Numbered from the stretch's first letter, positions 11,501-26,500 are shown. The stretch is DNA of 64,000 nt from an uncultured Bacteroidales bacterium (GCA_949291555.1 CASEWE010000002.1:62001-126000); one strand, 5' to 3'. Translations and numbers: made by a program. The notes: generated by a model not told the origin, from the letters alone.

Positions 11501-14500
11501 GTAAGGGTATACGTGCCCGGGCGGGTAGGACGGATCCAGAAGCTGCCGCTATTGGCCCCCGGCAGGATGTCGCCCTGCGGCAAGGCCGGAACGAGCGTCC
11601 AGGACAAGGTGTAGTTGCCCGGCATGCCGCCGCTCACCAAAGCCGAGAAGTCGACAAGGCTGTCCTGGCAAACCGTGTACGTATCGGAATCCGGAGCGCC
11701 CGGCTGCACGATCGCAATGCTGTCGAGGCAGGTATCGCGCACAATCACCTGCACGTGTTCTTCGGCCGAACAGCCGGCGGCATCGGAAACGCGTACCGTG
11801 AAGAGGGTGCTTTGCGCCAACGGCCCGGCAAGGGTGGCATCCGAAAGGGCATCGGCAACAGAGGCTTCCGGTGTCCAGCGGTATTCGTACGGGCCGCTGC
11901 CGCCCGAGGCCGAAGCCGACAAGGAAGCATGGCCGCCGCGGTCGATGACCGTGTCGCGGCCGGCCTGCAGGACAAGCTCGGGATTGATGGTTACCAGAAG
12001 ACTGTCGGAAGCAACGGCCTGGGATGCGCAAACCTCCTGCGAGGCTTCCGCCACCACTTTGAGCATGCCGCCCCGGCCCAGGTCGCCGCGGCCCAGCACC
12101 AACTCGCTGCCGCCCGAGGCAAGAAGGTTCCCGTTGAGATACCAGCGGAAACGGTCTCCGGGCTCGAAGTCTCCCTGCAAGCTGTAGCGGGCTTCTTCCG
12201 CATCGAAGCAAAGCGTGCCGGGGCCTTGCAAAACCACTTCCATTTCGCGCTGGCCGCGGTTCACATCCAGACGGAAAGGCAAGGCCTGCAACGTGTCGCA
12301 AGCCCAGCCGGCCGGCTCGACAGGCAGCACGCGCAAGCGGTAAAGGTTGCCGTCCATGAAGTCCTCGGCCTTGGGAATGAACAAGGAGGAACCTTGGCTA
12401 TGGTAGAGCGGTTCGGAAACTTCCTGCCAGGAAGCGCCGCCATCGGAAGAAACTTCCCAGACGTAGCCTTGGGCTTGCGGCTTGTAGCCGCCGACCGCCA
12501 CGCTGAAACGGATGCTGTCGCCCTCGCAGACCTCGTTGCCTTCGGGCGGGGTTTGCGAAACGATGTACGGGCATTCTTCCACCTCGATCCGCATGGAATC
12601 GTAGCCCTCGCAGCCGTAGGCGTTGCGGGCGCGGAAGTAGTAGTAGCCGCTGTTGCGGGCATATACATAGGTATCGGCCTGCTGCCACGGCCCGTCCTGT
12701 CCGGCCTCGCCGCCCAAAGTCCCGTCTGGCGCGCCTTGCGAGGAAAGCGGGCTCCAAGCGTATTCCATGCCGGCCGTGATGCCGGAAAGCACCGTGCCGC
12801 TGAGCGTCACTTTCTCGCCGCGCTCGGCCTCGTAGTCGGGCCCGGCATCCACCACCGGACGTTCGTGGACGGTAAGAACCAAGGTATCGCTCAGCACCTC
12901 GCCGCCGCCTTGGCAGTATTCTTCATCCGAAAGCACCACGCGCGCATGCACCTTGTCGGCATCCTGCAAGGAGGCAATGGCCAAGGTCTCGCCCCGCGAC
13001 ACTTCCTGCCCGTTCACATACCAGATGATTCCGGCCGGGGCATGGGTGTTGCCCGAAACCGCCACGCGGAAGCGCACTTCCTCTCCTTGGCAGATTTCCA
13101 GGGAAGGCTCCGCCAAAAGACGGGCCGACTTGGGCGCAAGCGTGTCTACCGGCGCTTCCGCCCGCCCGCTCACGGCCGGGTTGCCGGCATGGTTGAGCAC
13201 GCAGGGATAGCCGTCCACATAGGCTTCCACGTGGATGTAATCGCCCGCTTGGAGGCCAGAGGCCATGTATTCGGCCTGCGTGCTGCCCGCCTCGGCCAGC
13301 TGGCCGTTCACGTACCAGTTGTAACGGATGTCGGAAGCCTGCACGCCATCGGGCAAGGAGGCATGGACAGCCCGGAAGAGGCCTTCCCCGCCGGGGCAAA
13401 GCGCATCGGAGGGGCCTTCTATCGAAAGCGGGAGCAAGGAATAGGCGCCGCCGGCCCCGATTATCAAGGTATCGGCCACGGTCAAGGTGTCGCAAAGCGT
13501 GCGGGAGGTTACTTCCCATACCAAGGTGTCGCCCTGGCGCAGGAGATGGGCCCGGAGGTCGAGCATGCTGTCGGCGGAAACGGCAAGGCCGTTGATGCTC
13601 CAGCGGTAGGAAAGGTCGGGATAGCGGTGGGCCAGGACGGCTTCGATTTCCGTGCCGGGCAGCGCAATGTGCTGCAAGGCTTCCAAGCGGCTGCCGGGAC
13701 GGTAGAGGGCCGCGGCAGGCTGCAGGTAGCCGGCAGGACCGGTTTCTTTCTGGCTGTAGAGCAGCTGGCCGTTGCGGTAGTAGGCAATCCGGCCCTGGCG
13801 GCGTTCAATCACGAGGCGGTCGCCGGGCGCGTAAACGCCGAAGTCGGTCATGTTCACCGGGTAACCGTCTTGGTAGATATACAGTTTCTTTTCGCCGTAG
13901 CCGTCTTCCGACAGGTAGAAGCTGTAGGCCATGTCCCAGGCCCCGGCGGCCGTGGAGGCGGCGGGCCGCAAACCGATTACGGCCGGGTGCTCGGTGCCGG
14001 CAACGGTGTATTGCAGCACGCCGTCAAGGCCCAAGCTGTCGCGGCTTTGCGGCACGGCCCAACCCGGTTGGGCCGCGGCGTGCGCCAGCACGCCCCCGCC
14101 GCCAACCTCCAGACCGTTGCCAGCCGTCCATTCCACGTTTTCGGCAACCGCCTCGCGGCAAGCCTGCGGGACTTGCGACAAGGACGGAACCAAGCTGTCG
14201 GGCTGCATGTAGCGCAAGAAAAGGGTATCGGAAGCCATGCAGGCATCGCTCTTGAGCACCACCGCCACCGCGCTGTCGGAACGGATGGGCCCTACCGTTG
14301 CCGGGCTATGCCACGGCAGGAACGGGCCATCGCCCAAGCGCAGGCTGTCGGAAGCCACCGGCAATTCCACTTCGAAAGCCCGGCCCGGGCAGAGCAAAGC
14401 CGAATCGGGAACGAGTTCAAAATGCAGGTAATGGACGCGTACCGTGAACGTGTCGGGCAAAGAGGGGCAATTCGACAAAGCCGCCGCCCGGGCCACGTAA

Positions 14501-17500
14501 TGGCTTTCGCCCACCGCCGGCCTTACGACATGCGCCTGCTGGTTGTCGAAGTCGCCCGAAGCCACGGGTTGCCCGTTGAGCGTCCAGGAATAGGTAAGAT
14601 AGGCCGGGAACACGCCCGCCGGGTCGGAAATCTCCGGCAAAGCCACCTCGGCCGTTTCCCCGGGAGCGAGGCAGATGACCGTGTCGTGGCGGTCGAGGCC
14701 GATAGCCGAAGCCTGCAGCACCTCTACCGTCAAAGCCGTATCGAACACGCACCCGCTCTGCTTGTGGGCCACCTGGACAGGCACCTGGACGGTGGTATCG
14801 GAAACAAGGGCGTAGGTATCTATGTATTCGCCCGTGGTGCCATCGGGCCAGAACACCTGCCAGGTGCGGGTAAGCTCGTGGAAGGTGAGCGTGGCCGTCT
14901 CGCCCGGGCACATGGCCACCGCGCCGCCAACTTGGTAGGCCACTTCCAGCAGGTTGTCCCAAACCGGAGCGGGCGAAACCGTCAAATGCGCCGTATTGCT
15001 CAGGATTTCGCTGCCGGAGGCGCTGTAGTAGACAATCCGGTAATAGCCTTCCTCCGTGGCTTCTATCGAAAGCGGCTTTTCTTCGGCCGCGTTCAGGTTG
15101 CGGGTCTCGGGGCCGAACGCGCCCGTGGCGCTGTACTGGAATACCCAGCCTTGGGCAAAAGCCCGCGAAACCGAATCGGCCACGATGGCGAACTCGGCCG
15201 TCTGGCCCGGGCAAAGGGTGTCGGCTTCGGGCGTGATGGCCACCGAGCAAGCCGAAACCACGTAGCTTACGCTCGCTTTCGGGCCGATGCACGATCCTAA
15301 GATTTCGGCCACGTAGAACGTATGGACGCCGCTCTGAGCCAGCAGGCTGTCGGCGGGCAGGTAGCTGCTGCGGGTCTCCCCTTGCAAGGACACCTGCAAC
15401 AGGTCTTGGAGCGAGGAATCGGCATACCAGGCAATGAAGCCCTTGCCGCTTCCGCCTTCGGCCTGCGCGGGCACGGCCTGCGTGCCGAGGCAATGGTAAA
15501 GGGTATCCTGGAGCAGGCGGAGCGCCGGGAAATTCTCGTTGCTGTCCACGCGCACCTGCACTTCCACCGTGTTGGAAGCCAGGCAGCCGTCCACGCTCTT
15601 GAGCGTTACGTGGTAGGTGCCTGCCGCCACGGGCTTGAAGAGCGGTTCGGCCTGGAAGCTGCGCCCGCTGTCGATGCTGAAGAGCAAGTCCCCGGCCAGT
15701 TCCATGCCGGCGGTATCTATAAGGATGTAGGCCGTGTCGTCGGTGCAGGCGGCACGATGGCCCACGTAAACGGCTTCGGGCGCAAGATCGCCGGGAGACG
15801 GGCGCACGGCAACGGTAGCCGTGTCGCTAACGGCTTCGGCATTGACAAGGCAGGCATCGGCCAGCGTGGCCACCGCGTAGTAACGATCCCCGTCCTGGGC
15901 GTTGTCCACCTGCAAGGCGTTGCCCGATCCGGAAGCCGGGTAGCGCATGCCGTCGCGAAGCAGGAACCAGCTGTAAGACGCATCGGCAAGCGGCGCATTG
16001 TCCAGATAGGCCTGGGCTTCCAGCTGCAAGGTCCCGCCTTGGCAGAGGGAAAGGGCCTGCGTGTCGAGCGCCACGCGCAACTGGCCCGAAGGCGCCACTT
16101 GAACGGCATGGGTGGCGGTCAGCACGATGCCATCGGGATGGCAATAGCGCCTTACCGCTTCCGCCGTATCGGTAACGGTGAGGGTGAACAGGTAATTGCC
16201 CGGCTGCAAGCCCGCCAAAGACAAGAGGGCATTGGCGTTGTTGATGTCCGTTTCCCCGCCTTCGGCATCCAGCAGCGGGGGTTCCACGCTCCAAGCCAGG
16301 TCGTAGCGGCCCAGAACGCCGCCGCCGGTCACCAAGGCCTGCAAGGAAAGGGTGTCGTGCGCGCAGATTTCGGCCGGGCCTTCAATGCGGGCATCGCGCA
16401 AGCAAGTGTCGCTCACTACCACTAAGACATCGGCCGTTGCCTCGCAACCCATGCTGTCGTAGGCCATGACCGTAAACAAGGTGGTCTGCGTCAGCGGAAC
16501 CGTGGCAGTATGGGCCGCATCGGCATCGAGCACCCGCTGGGCCGGGCTCCAAGCGTAAACCGCCGAACCGGAACCGCCGTTCAGACGGGCATGCAGGTTC
16601 GCATCGGAGCCGAACTTGACGGTGGTATCGGCCCAGGCTTCCAGTTCCGGCTGCGGGTACAAGCGTACCTGCAGGCTGTCGGAAGCGGCCGGATAGTCGG
16701 CGCAAGCCCCTTGCGCGTGGGCTTTCACCACGATGCGGTCGTAATCGTGCAATTCTATTTCGTAGGTGCCGCCCGTGGCCGAGGAAGGCAGCTCGCGCCC
16801 GTTGAGATACCATCTTGCCGCGTAGCCGTCCGGCTGCAAGGCCACGGAATAGCGGCCCGTAACCGTCTCGGCACCGGTGCAGTAAAATTCCTCGCCCTGG
16901 ATTTCCACCACGGGTTCAACCCGCAGGATGGTATCTACGTGGAACATGAATTCATCGGAAACCAAAGCGGGGCAGAAAAGGGTGGCATCCGAAGCCGGTT
17001 CTACCAAGCAACGGAAACGGACGCCAAGGTCTTGGTCGAGCTCGAAGCCCGCCGAGGCGATCCGCAGGACGGAACCCAAGACATCGACCTCGTGCAAGAA
17101 ACCCGCATCGGCGGCATCCTGCCAGCTCAAGCCGGCATCGAAAGAAACCTGCCACTGGTAGCGGTTTTCCTGCGGCCGGTAGCCGCCCATATCCAGACGC
17201 AATTCAACCGGGCTTCCCTCGCAAACCGCATCGGGCGCCACCATGCGGAGGATTTCCGGGCAGTCTTCCACATCGACCCGGACGGTATCGGGAACCGCGG
17301 CGCATCCGCGGCTATTGATGGCGGTAAAGAAGTAGGCGCAGCTCGACCGGGCCGTTACCGCCAGATCCAAGCCGTTGGCATTGCCCAAGCCGCCGCAGGA
17401 AGAAGTCCAGCGGTAGGCGAGCGCGTCATCGCCGCCGTTGTCTACCACCATCCCGTGGAGAAGCACTTCCGCGCCCTGGTCTACCAAGGTGTCTTGCCAA

Positions 17501-20500
17501 GCCCTCACCACCGGCGCGGGATAAACCTCGATGGCCACCGTGTCGGAAACCGCGCGCAAGGAATCCATGCAATCGGCCCCGCCAATGACATCCACCACGG
17601 CGAATACCCGCATGGAACTGTCGGCAAAGCCCTCGAAGCGGTCGCCCGCCCCGGCCTTGCGTCCGTTGACGAACCAGCTTACCGTGTACTGGCCGGCATC
17701 GCGCACCGAAGCATGGAAGCTGACGGGATCGTTCATGCAGAGCGTTCCGGGCGCCTGTTCCAGGACAATATCCACAACCGGGGCCTTGCGCCTTTCCAGA
17801 TCGAACACGTGCCAAGCCGAAGCACCCGGGTTGCCGGCATGGTTCAGGAGGCAGCCGTAGCCGGCCACCCAAGCCCGCACCCAAACGTAATCGGCGTTCT
17901 TCAGGCTGTCGAAGAAGCACGACGCATCGGGGCTGGCGGGCCGGTAGAGCTGGCCGTTGAAGTAGAACTCGTAGCGGAGGGCCGAAGCGGGGATGCTGTC
18001 GGGCAAGCCCGAAACGGAGGCCGTCACGGTGGAAGCATCGCCCTCGCACGTGGCCGGCGTGGCCGAAAGTTCCAGCGTGAACGGCTCGGTGCCGTTCTTC
18101 TTCGAAACCACCAGCGTATCGCTGCCGGCAAGCACGGAGCAGGTGCTGCGGCCCTCTACCGCCAAGACCACCGTATCGCCGTCTTGCAGGTTCATCCGGC
18201 CGAAATCCGGATCGGCGGCAAGGCTGGCCGTATCGCCGTTCACGTACCAGACGTAGCTCAAGGTCCCGCCCTCGGGGCCGAAGCCCACTTGGGCCTCCAC
18301 TTCGGGCCTCGGCAGCGAAACGAAAGCCACGGGGCTTATCACGCCGCCCACCCGGTAGGAACCTACCGCGAAACGCACCTCCTTGCCCTGTCCGTAAGCG
18401 GGTTCGGCCTCGCGGAACAGCAGGCGCAAGCCATCCCGGCCGTTCTGGTAGATAGCCACCGTGTCGGCCCGGCGCACGAAGGTGAACACGTCGCCCTTGC
18501 TATAGGAACCGGCCGTGTAGGCGGTATAGGCCCGGCCCTCAAAGTACACTTGCACTTTCCCGTTTACCATGTACACGCCGTAGTCGAGTTCGGCGCGGGT
18601 GGTGCCGTTGTAGTTGAAACCTACCATGCTGGCGTTCTCGCCGCCGTTGGCCACGTAGGTCATGACGGTGTTCACGCCCGAAGTCTGGCGGGCCTGGATC
18701 GCCGGGTAGTTGTTGCAATGGACATGGTAGAGGTAATCCCGCCCGTCGACATGCCAATGGTTGGCCAAGCCGGTGGTGCTGATGTTCCACCGCACGGTAT
18801 CGGGCAGGTAATCCTCGCAGGCGGCGGCCTGGCTCTGGCTCAGACGCACCGAAAGCGTGTCTTGCGGGCGGATTTCCACCTGCAAGGTGTCGGACAGGAG
18901 GCAGTCGGCGCCTTCTATGCGCGCGTAAAGCGCATAGGCCCGCGAAGTGTCGGGCACGCCCTCATAGACAAAGGTACCGGCAGCGCCCGTCCAAAGGGTG
19001 TCGGCCGGATAGGTGCCCGAAGCCAAAGCCACCCAGTAATAGGTATGCGCCGGCACGGAATCGAGGCCCTGGGCCAGTACCCGGTTGGAAACCGCGAGCG
19101 TATCGCCCGGGCAGAGGAGCGTTCCGGTCAAGTCTTGTTCAAAGGAGAAGATTTCGCAATGGGTAATGCGCAGAAGCATGCTGTCTTGCGCAAAGCAGCC
19201 GAAGGCGTTCGAAACTTCCAGGTACAGCCACAGGCTGTCTTGGCTGCGGTCTTGCGGCCCGAGCTTGTAAACCGGGTGCAAAGCCCCTTGCGCGGGTTCG
19301 AAATGCCCGTCGCCCGAAGTGCGCCAAACGATTTCCCCGCCCGAGGCATCGTCTTGCGTGAAGGCGAAATCGGCAAACTGGTTCACCGTGGCATCGGGCC
19401 CGGCTTCGGCATAGACTTCCATGACATGGATATCGGCCTCGGCTTCGGCCTGCACCGGACGGGCGCAAGCGTTCGAAGAGGTAACGCGCAAGGTGAAGCG
19501 GGTATCCGGGCCGGGCGAGGCCACCACGTAATCGAGGATGCTGTCGGTAGCCCCGGCAATCGCGCGGCCGTTGCAGTACCACTGCCACTGCAAGGTCCCG
19601 GCCGAAGCAGCGTCTTGGAGCGTATGGCGCACGTGGCCTTCCAAATGGACCGAAAGGCTGCCGTCCGCGTACAAGCAGGCCGTGTCGGGATGGTTGTCGC
19701 CGATCCATACGGTCAGCGAATCGACCGGAACGCCGTATACCCGCACTTCGTTGGCCGAAGCCACGGTGTCGGCCACGCAAGGCAGGTCGGGCATCACCTG
19801 GCAGGTGAACACCGCCCATTCCCCGGCCCCGAGGCCTTGCACGGGAAGCGGGTTGCGGGTGTCGGGTTCCAGGAGCCCGTCCACGCCCGGCCGCATGACC
19901 AGAAGCCCGTTGCGGTACCAGCGTATGCCCGGGGCCGCCCCGCCGTTGACAATATCGGCACGGACTTCGAAAGGCTCGCCCTGGCACAAGGAATCCACGG
20001 CGTCCAGGCCCGGCACTTCCACCGTTACTTCAACCGGCAATACCGGATAGACTTCCGGAACGTACACCGGCGTGCGCACCGTGCCGTCGGCCAGGCCCGG
20101 GCATTGGAAATCGGTGCTTACCTCGCAAGCAAGCTGCATGCCCGGGCGGGCGGCAAAGCGCAGGGTGTGGGCCGTTCCAGCGGGCGTGTCTACGGCAACG
20201 CCGTCTATGTACCACTGGTAGCGGATGTGCTCGCGGTCGGAATCGTTGGCCTCGAACGCCACCCAGGCCGTGAGGGTATCGCCTTCGCAAACCGTGTCGG
20301 CCTGCGGGCAGACCACGGCCGGCACCGGCACGATATGGCGGCGGAGCGGGAAGACGGCCGTGTCGCGGCTGTGGTCGTAGCCGCATTCGAACGGCAGGGA
20401 AACCACGGCCATGAGGGTATCGAAGTTGTCGAAATCGGCCGTGACGAAGATGCTGTCGACAGCCCCGCCAATGACCGTTCCGTTCTTGTACCACTGCACC

Positions 20501-23500
20501 TGCACCGGATAATGGCCGTTCTGGCGGTAGGCAATGGAGAAGGTGTCTACCTCGGCCGGGCAGGAGAAGGTGTCCAATACCCGGTACTGGCCGGTGATGA
20601 CGATGCCCGTGGAATCGAGCACGTAGAGGCGCAAGGTGTCGTAGGCGGCGCAACCGCTCTGGCGGTTTTCGATCCGGGCGATGATCCGGCCGTTTTCACG
20701 CAAAGGATATTCAATGGCGTTGGCCAAAGACGAAGCCAAGGCTTCCGGCGCCGAAGCGGTGTCGGGCAGGAAGAACCACTCGGTGCGGAAAGCCGAATCG
20801 GTTTCCTTGTCCGGAACAGCCCCGCCGGCCACGCTGAAATAGGCCGTGTCGGGATAGCACAGGTAAAGGTCGGGACCCAAGTCGATGCCGGGCAAGGGGT
20901 TCACCAGCACGTCTACCCGCTTGAAGTCGGTGCAGCCCGTGCCGTTGGAAGCCATCACGCGGTAGGACGTGTTGCCCGGGGCCAGCACGTAGATGGAGTC
21001 GTTGAAGCGGTCGGCCGTGTCGAAATAGCGGGCAGGCAGCCATTCGTAGCGCAAGGCCCCGGAAGCGTGCAGCAGCACCGAATCGCCGGCGCACTGGTAA
21101 ACGGTATCGTCCACCTGCAAGAAATCGTCGCGCTGCCCGAGGTCGATCAGGATAGGCTGGGAAACCACCACGTCGCGGGCCATGCAGGCATCGTTGCTCC
21201 GCACCATGAGGGTAACTTCGTCGTCTTGCTGGAAGTTGTAGTTGTGGTGGATCAGGCTGTCCTGGCCGTTGCCGAACTCGAACGGCTCGCCGTTCACCAT
21301 CCAGACGTAGTCGGGCTCGTTCTCGGGCGGGGCGAACACCGAAGAGGCGAACGCGATTCCGGCCTTGTGGTAGCCTATGGCCACGTTGACCATGGAAGGA
21401 TAATGGTATTCGTTGCGGCGGCAGCGCGAAAAGAGCGAGAAGCCGCCCCGGTATTCCTTCGATGCGGGCGCAACCGAGGAAACGTAGAAAACCGTTCCGT
21501 TCTTGATGTAGCGCACCAGGCTGTCGAGTAATTCCACCTCGAACACGTCCGAAGGCGAATAGCTGCCGAACCCGCCCCTCGAAACCCCGTTCTCGTAGAT
21601 GTAGGTAGTGCCGTAGTAAAAGTAGACGGCATAGTCCAAGTGCCGGTAATCGGTAATCTTCTCGTTGTCGGTGAGACCGAACATCTGGTAGTAGTCGGAG
21701 CTCTTGGCCTGCGCTTTCACGTAGCCCTTGCCCTCTATCACCTGCTGCGAAACCGCCCCGGCCGCCCATTCGGTCTCGTGGCAATCGTTGGAAATCCAGC
21801 CCGGACCATAGGAAAGCGAACTGTGGGCGCGGGCAAATTCAACCGGCTCTTCCACAATGTTCTGGCAGGTAAGCGATCCTATCTGCTCGATCAGCACGCC
21901 CAGCTGCTTCCGCGGGCGCACATGGATGGTGGTATCGTCTTCCACCACGTTGGAAGGAACGGCGCATTCGTGCGAGGTCTCCAGAAGGGCGGTGATGGTG
22001 TGGCCCACCAGGTCGGTCTCGCTGCCGGCCAGCAGCTGGCCCAAGGTAAGGGTCAGGTCGTTGGGGTCGCCCACGGCCACGCCGTCGAGCAGCCAGTTGA
22101 AGCGGTAGGTCCCCGCCGCGCCGGCATCGGCAATGCGGGCCTTGAAGGTTACCTCGGTTTCCTCGCAGATGGTGTCGCCCCATTCGGGTATGGGGTTGAT
22201 GAGCTGGTAGATTTCCACCACGGGCTTGTGGAGGTCGTATTCTTCAAAGACAATCTCGTTGCTCCGCTTGGGCGAATCCTTGATGCAGGAATCGGACGCG
22301 AAGTACACGCAGTAAACCCTGTCGCCGCCGTTGAAGGTGCGCACCAAGGAATCGCCCTCGTGTACCAAGGTGTAGACCGCGCTGTCGGCCTCCTTCACAT
22401 ACCATTCGAACCGGCCGGTGTCGGAAGTGGGCGCATGGGCCTTGAAGACAATCACCTTGTCGTCGGGACAGATGCGGGTGCCTTTGTTGGTATTGATGGA
22501 AAGCTCGGCCTCGGGCATCTTCTCGTAGCGGATCCACAAGGAGTTGCTCTTCACCGTCCGCTCGCTCACGCAGCGTTTCGACGACTCCATTTCCACGTAG
22601 AGCGTGGAACGGTCTACCATGTCGGGGTACTTGTCGCTGAAGAGGCTGTCGGTACCGGCTTCCACCCCGTTGAAATACCAGGTGAACTTGGGCGCTTCCC
22701 CGCCCCATTCCGGAATGGGATAGAAGAAGTTTTCCACCCGCTCGCATTCCTCGATGAAAATCGTGTCGCCCTGGCGGGCTCCGGTATAGCCCACGAGCAC
22801 TTCCGGCTGCACGGTCTCTTCCACGCCCACGCGGATGGTGTCGGAGTAGACGCACTTGCGGGCGGTGGTGACGGTATATATATAATAGGTGAGCGAGCTT
22901 ACCGGGCTTACCGTTACCGTATTGCGGTCGGAGCGGGCCGGCAAGGTGGCTCCGGCGCCGCTGTCGAGCGGCACTTCGCGCCAGCTGTAGAGCGTGCCCC
23001 TGTCGGGCGTGGCCGTCACTTCCAAGGTAATGGACGAACCGCTGCAGACCACCGTGTCGGGGGTCTGTTCCACCAAAGGCTCGGGGGTAAGCAGCACGCT
23101 GTCCACGCCGGTGCAGCCGAACTTGTCGGTGCCGTAGACGTAGAAGCGGGTAACCGCTTCGGGGCTTACCTTCACCTGCTTGCCCGCATAAGGCACGCCG
23201 GGCAGGGAATCGAGCCGATGGGCCACGGTGTCGCCCTCGGCGCGGAAATACCAGGCATAATCGAGGGCGCTATCGGCATGGAGCAAGACCGTGTCGAGGC
23301 GGCAGAAAGTCAGTTCGTCCTGGGCCGGGGCCACCAGATGGAGCACGGGCACGTGGATGACCGGCTTGAGCGTGTCGCTCAAGGCCAGCCGATGGGTAAC
23401 GCAGCCGATGCTGGAAGCCAGGCCGCACCAGAGGCTGTCGCCGGGGGCGAGGTTCGCGATATGGAGCGTGCGGCCTCCGTTGGCGGCATAGGCCACGGTG

Positions 23501-26500
23501 TCGCCGTTTTCAATCACGGGCAAAGCCAGCTCCTGCCCGTTCACGTACCAGAAGAACGCGGGATAATTGCCTTCATGACGGGTGGAATCCACCTGGAAGA
23601 CGAGCATGTTGCCCAAGCAGGCGGCCAAGGTGTCGGCGCTGACGAACACCGCCACCGGGAGCGGCTCGGTAGGATAAACGGCAAATACCGGCGTGGTGTC
23701 CATGCGGCATCCGAAGCGGCTGCCGATGACGCGGTAGTAGGCCGTGTCGGTTACCGGGTCGGTGGTATAGGAAGCATCGCCCGTCCAGACATTCTCCCAC
23801 TGCGTCCGCCCGTCTTCCAAGGAAAGGGCGCGCTGCCAGAGGTAGGTGTCCATGGCGGTGTTCCCGGCCGTGAGGACCGCCACCGAATCGAGGCAGACGT
23901 AGTTCTCGCCTCTTATCTGGCCGATGGTCGTCCCGGCATAGACCAGGACATCCAGAACGTTGCTCTCGTAGGCGCAGCCGTCGGAGTAGACCGTGCGGCG
24001 CAGGTAGCGGCGCTGCCCGATGCTGCCCGGCCATACGTAATCGCGGCCGTAGCTGTAGGGCGGGCAAGTATCGTAGCCGACCCCGTCCAAACTGTATTCC
24101 CAAACGTACTGGTAAAGGCCGTTGCCGCCCGAAGTTATTTCGTTGCCGAAAAATTCCACATCCTCGGTTTCGGGGCAGAGGTATTCCGAAGGCCCGCTGA
24201 TGATATTTTCTATCGGCTCGTAGACCGAAACCTTCAAGGGCCGGGTCGGCACTTCGGCGCAAGCCCCGTTGCCCACCAAGGCCCGGTAATAATAGGTCTG
24301 GTCGGTGCCGCCTATCAGGAACTCGTCGGAGCCGCCCGGCAAGGTGTTCCAGAACAGGCCGTCGGAAGAAATCTCCCAAGCGATGCGGTTGCCCGAATAG
24401 GCGTTGAGCTTCAGCAAGAAAGGCTCATCAATGCACATCGTGGTGTCGTCGGTAGACAGGTAGCCGGGCACAGGCGGGAGGTTGACGCCCACCGTGGCCG
24501 AGGCGTAGAGCGTATCGGCGGCCACCGGCGTGCCGGAAGTCTTGTTCACCACCCTTACCTCGAAGCGGCTGAGGCCTTGCGGCACGAACACCAAGGAATC
24601 GGACGTGCCGGCAATGCGGCCCGAAGGCAGTTCCTTCCACAAATAAGCGTAATCGCCCGAACCGCCCGAAACCTTGGGCTTGAGGACAACCGTGTCGCCT
24701 AAGCAAACCGTGTCGGCATGCAAGCCGGCCGAAAGGTTGAACGGCCTTACCGGGTCTTCCACGCGGAAAGGCCCGCCCACCACGGTAACTTCCACTTCAT
24801 CGGAAGCCGTGCAGCCGGCGGCATCTTCCACGGCAAGGGTAAAGACGGCATCGTCATACAGGCGCTCGGTCTGGATGGTGATCCGGTCGTTGTCGTCGCC
24901 AACGCCGTTGCCGCTCCAGCGGTACTGGTAGGGTTCCAGCCCGTATTCCACCATGGCGTCCAAGCCCAAGTAGGCCCGTTCGCCGTAGGCCACGCCCTCG
25001 ATGTCGGCCCCGGCATACACTTCAGGGCTCTGGAATACCTCCACCTGCACGGTATCGGCCGTGGTCAACGGCCGCGTGCAGACGTTCTTGGCCGTGGCCT
25101 CCGCCACGAAGACATAGCTGCCGGGCGCCAGCCCGCTGATGTCGAGGCTGCTGCCGAACACGCTGTCGAGGACTTGGCCGTCCTGGAACCATTGCCAGGC
25201 AACCGGCACGGAAGCATCGTCGAGCTTGGCCGTCAGGCTGTATTCCCCTTGGGTGCAGTACACATCGAAGTCCTTGTCCAAGGTCACGTAGGCGGGCGTT
25301 CCCGAGAGCGTGCGTACCTGGACCACGTAACGGTACTGGCAACCATCGTTGAACGAAACCAAGACTTCCACCAACTGGTCCTTGTCGGAAGAAGGCACGC
25401 GGTAGACGGATCCGGTGGAACCATCGGGCCAAAGGAACGTCTTCCCGCCGGGGATGGTCAGATCCAAGGTATCGCCTTGGCAAAGCGTGGTATCGAGGTA
25501 GATAGGCGCATCGGTATATTCCACCGTCACTTCCTGCAGATGCTCGCAACGGTAGCCATCGTATTCCAAGGTAGCTACCAAGCGGTAGACCGCCGGGTCG
25601 GAAGCCACGGTGGCAATCATGCTGTCGGCGGTCGAAAGCAGGATGCCATCGGGCGAATACCAGCTGTAGCGCACATTCTCGGCCGGGAGGGCCTTCACCA
25701 CCACTTCCCCGCCCAAGCAGCCGCGCACCACATCGGGCACGCCGGTCTCGACCTCGGGCAAGATATGGATCTGCACTTTCGAAGCCCGGCTCAGGCAAGG
25801 CCCGGCGGCTTCGGCTGCGTAGAACACGTATTCGCCCGGAGCGTAGGCATCGATGGGGAACGGGTTGCCCTGATAGAGCAGGTTCGAAAGGCGCGCATCG
25901 GCATACCAGTTCACCGTAACCCCTTCGCGGGCTTCCACTTCCAAGGGCCGGCGAGGCGAACCGGCGCAGTAAACGGTATCGGCGCTCAGCATGACCGGCG
26001 CCGCGGGCGTGTTGAACGCGTAGAGTTCAACCGTGTCGTAGGCCGCGCAGCCAGCCAAGGTCTTGACCGCAACGGGATAAATGCCGTTGGGAAGGTCCAC
26101 GAAATCGTGCATGGAACCGAAGGAAGGCGGTTCGGAGATGGAGAAGAAGAGCGTGGTGTCGCCCGTGGCGCGGATGCTGATGACCCCGTCGGAAAGGCCG
26201 CAGGAAGAAGGCGGTATGAGGTCGTAAGACTCGATGACCGGCCGCGTTCCCACAAAGACCTCGAACTGAACGGTGGCGCTCTGGCAATCGTTGGCCTGCT
26301 GGTATATATAATAGGTATGCCGTCCGGGCGCGGAGGGGAAAGGCATGGAGTCGCCCGTATGGACCGGCGTGGCGGCATGGGGGCTGTCGAACCAGAAAGC
26401 CTGGCCCTCCTTGGTGCTGTCGGTTATCACCAAATAGGCCGGCAAGTCCTCCTCATTGCAATACAAGCCGGCGTTGGCCACCACCGGGTCGGCCGGGGCA

